From assembly GCF_019969685.1 (NCBI RefSeq), contig NZ_JAHXYZ010000001.1, positions 1,798,001-1,862,000 on the forward strand: 64,000 nucleotides of DNA, given 5' to 3'. Positions 63,323-64,000 of this stretch are shown piece after piece. The notes beneath the pieces are model-generated. The model was given only the letters and a program-made list of their open reading frames with translations, did no database searches and was not told the DNA's origin. Made by a program: the position numbers and the translations under genes. The stretch's first letter is position 1. Every line of letters starts with the position of its first letter. The DNA comes from Microbacterium sp. EST19A. Lineage in GTDB: Bacteria; Actinomycetota; Actinomycetes; Actinomycetales; Microbacteriaceae.

Positions 63323-64000
63323 ATGGCCAAGCGCCGCAGCGGCAAACGATTCATCGCGTGGGCTGCCCTCTCGGGGGTGATCGGCGGCGCGGTCTTCCTC
63401 GCGGTCGCCGAGCTGTTCGCCCTCCTCTTCGCCCGCGCGGCGAGCCCGATCCTCGCGGTCGGCGGCTTCGTGATCGACATCGTTCCGCAGCCCTTCAAGG
63501 AGTTCGCGATCGCCACGTTCGGCGAATACGACAAGCTCGTGCTGCTCGGCAGCCTCGGCCTCGCCGTGGTCATCGCGTCGGCGATCGCCGGCATCCTGCA
63601 ACTCATCAAGCCCCCGCTCGGTGTCGTCGCGCTGATCATCGCCGGTGTGCTCTCGACCGCTGCGATCGTGACCCGGGCCGGAGCCCCCGCGCTGGCTTTC
63701 CTGCCGCCGGTCCTCGGCACCATCGCCGGATCGATCGTCCTCCTCCTCCTCGTCAAGCGCCTGCGCGCCTGGCGTGCCGCCGTCCTCCCGGAGCGTGCGG
63801 AAGGCGTCAGCGCTGACGCCGAGACCGCTGCGCCCAAGGGCATCGACCGCCGCCGCTTCTTCATGGTGGCCGCGATCTCGGGAGCATCCGCCGTCGTCGT
63901 CGGCGTCGCATCGCGTGCTGTGAGCATGACGGTGGGGTCGGTCGAGGCCATCCGCGACTCCCTGAAGCTGCCCTCGGCGAAGTCGAAGGTCACGATCCCC
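63323..64000 (+). CDS. Membrane-anchored molybdopterin oxidoreductase, sulfite oxidase/YedY-like (3' end outside window)
   Basis: 226 codons are in the window and the frame is open at the right edge. The N-terminal part has four hydrophobic segments (about 10-37, 68-95, 98-115 and 121-143). A basic linker then leads to DRRRFFMVAAISGASAVVVG (from about 175), a Tat-like twin-Arg signal before a further helix, and the sequence ends KSKVTIP, typical of the lead-in to the catalytic domain of actinobacterial sulfite-oxidase-family proteins. The catalytic Mo-binding Cys lies beyond the window. ATG follows CAGGAGACG. The position after FdhF and FdhD makes a molybdenum-enzyme cluster likely. Confidence 0.75.
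   Translation, partial: MAKRRSGKRFIAWAALSGVIGGAVFLAVAELFALLFARAASPILAVGGFVIDIVPQPFKEFAIATFGEYDKLVLLGSLGLAVVIASAIAGILQLIKPPLGVVALIIAGVLSTAAIVTRAGAPALAFLPPVLGTIAGSIVLLLLVKRLRAWRAAVLPERAEGVSADAETAAPKGIDRRRFFMVAAISGASAVVVGVASRAVSMTVGSVEAIRDSLKLPSAKSKVTIP

Overview
The window reads as a piece of a high-GC actinobacterial chromosome, most likely a Microbacteriaceae member close to Microbacterium. This is an inference from codon use (about 70% GC, frequent GATGCC and GCATCC), many GTG starts, gene families typical of that group, and many promoters of the form TANNNT followed 6 to 8 bases later by the start codon. No database search was possible. No rRNA, tRNA, CRISPR array, transposase or phage gene was seen, and no gene-free stretch reaches 300 bases.

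Left part. 1-4632: the tail of a solute-binding domain protein, then nucleoside salvage (nucleoside hydrolase, divergent cytidine deaminase-type enzyme, MHS-type MFS transporter, small membrane protein, second nucleoside hydrolase). 4795-14101: one long operon with a complete Opp/Dpp-type transporter (lipoprotein, two permeases, fused double ATPase), an M14-type metallopeptidase, a GbsR/MarR regulator, a PaiB-like flavoprotein and a YtcJ-like amidohydrolase. It looks like an uptake-and-hydrolysis system for an unknown peptide or acylated amine. 14113-21169: Ski2-like helicase, an ECF41-type sigma factor facing an NmrA/SDR oxidoreductase across two mirror-image ECF41 promoters, purine nucleoside phosphorylase, AlkD-like protein and a FUSC exporter. 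21170-25876: TetR regulator and a three-gene operon of NCS1 permease, DUF917 (S-methyl thiohydantoin desulfurase family) protein and HyuA-like protein, behind a large hairpin.

Middle. 25992-30140: SRPBCC protein, small hypothetical protein, large LuxR-type ATPase regulator and a cold-shock protein. 30338-35358: siderophore-iron uptake behind a DtxR/IdeR-like box (lipoprotein, two FecCD permeases, ATPase, siderophore-interacting reductase). 35484-39563: a 1359-residue cell-wall protein with eight SdrD-B-like repeats and an LSSTG sorting signal. 39615-41963: an alpha/beta hydrolase and a TetR regulator that share twin operators, and a TspO-like membrane protein.

Right part. 41945-49817: the complete high-affinity potassium system, transcribed leftward (27-codon peptide, kdpF, A, B, C, D, E). 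50045-55709: SLC13/ArsB-type transporter, ThuA-like protein, GNAT acetyltransferase, a KimA-like potassium importer and a small alarmone synthetase. The kdp and kimA upstream regions share an 11-bp-phased direct repeat, which suggests one response regulator (KdpE is the obvious candidate) controls both potassium importers. 55779-59656: GPH sugar transporter, GH13 glucosidase and TetR regulator. 59797-64000: FdhF/YdeP-type molybdenum oxidoreductase, FdhD, and the start of a membrane-anchored sulfite-oxidase-family protein.

The points most worth a second look are the shared potassium-regulon box, the two mirror-image ECF41 promoters, the dispersed repeats read through in kdpB and kdpD, the families of intergenic palindromic words, and the two uncharacterised catabolic operons (4795-14101 and 21838-25876).
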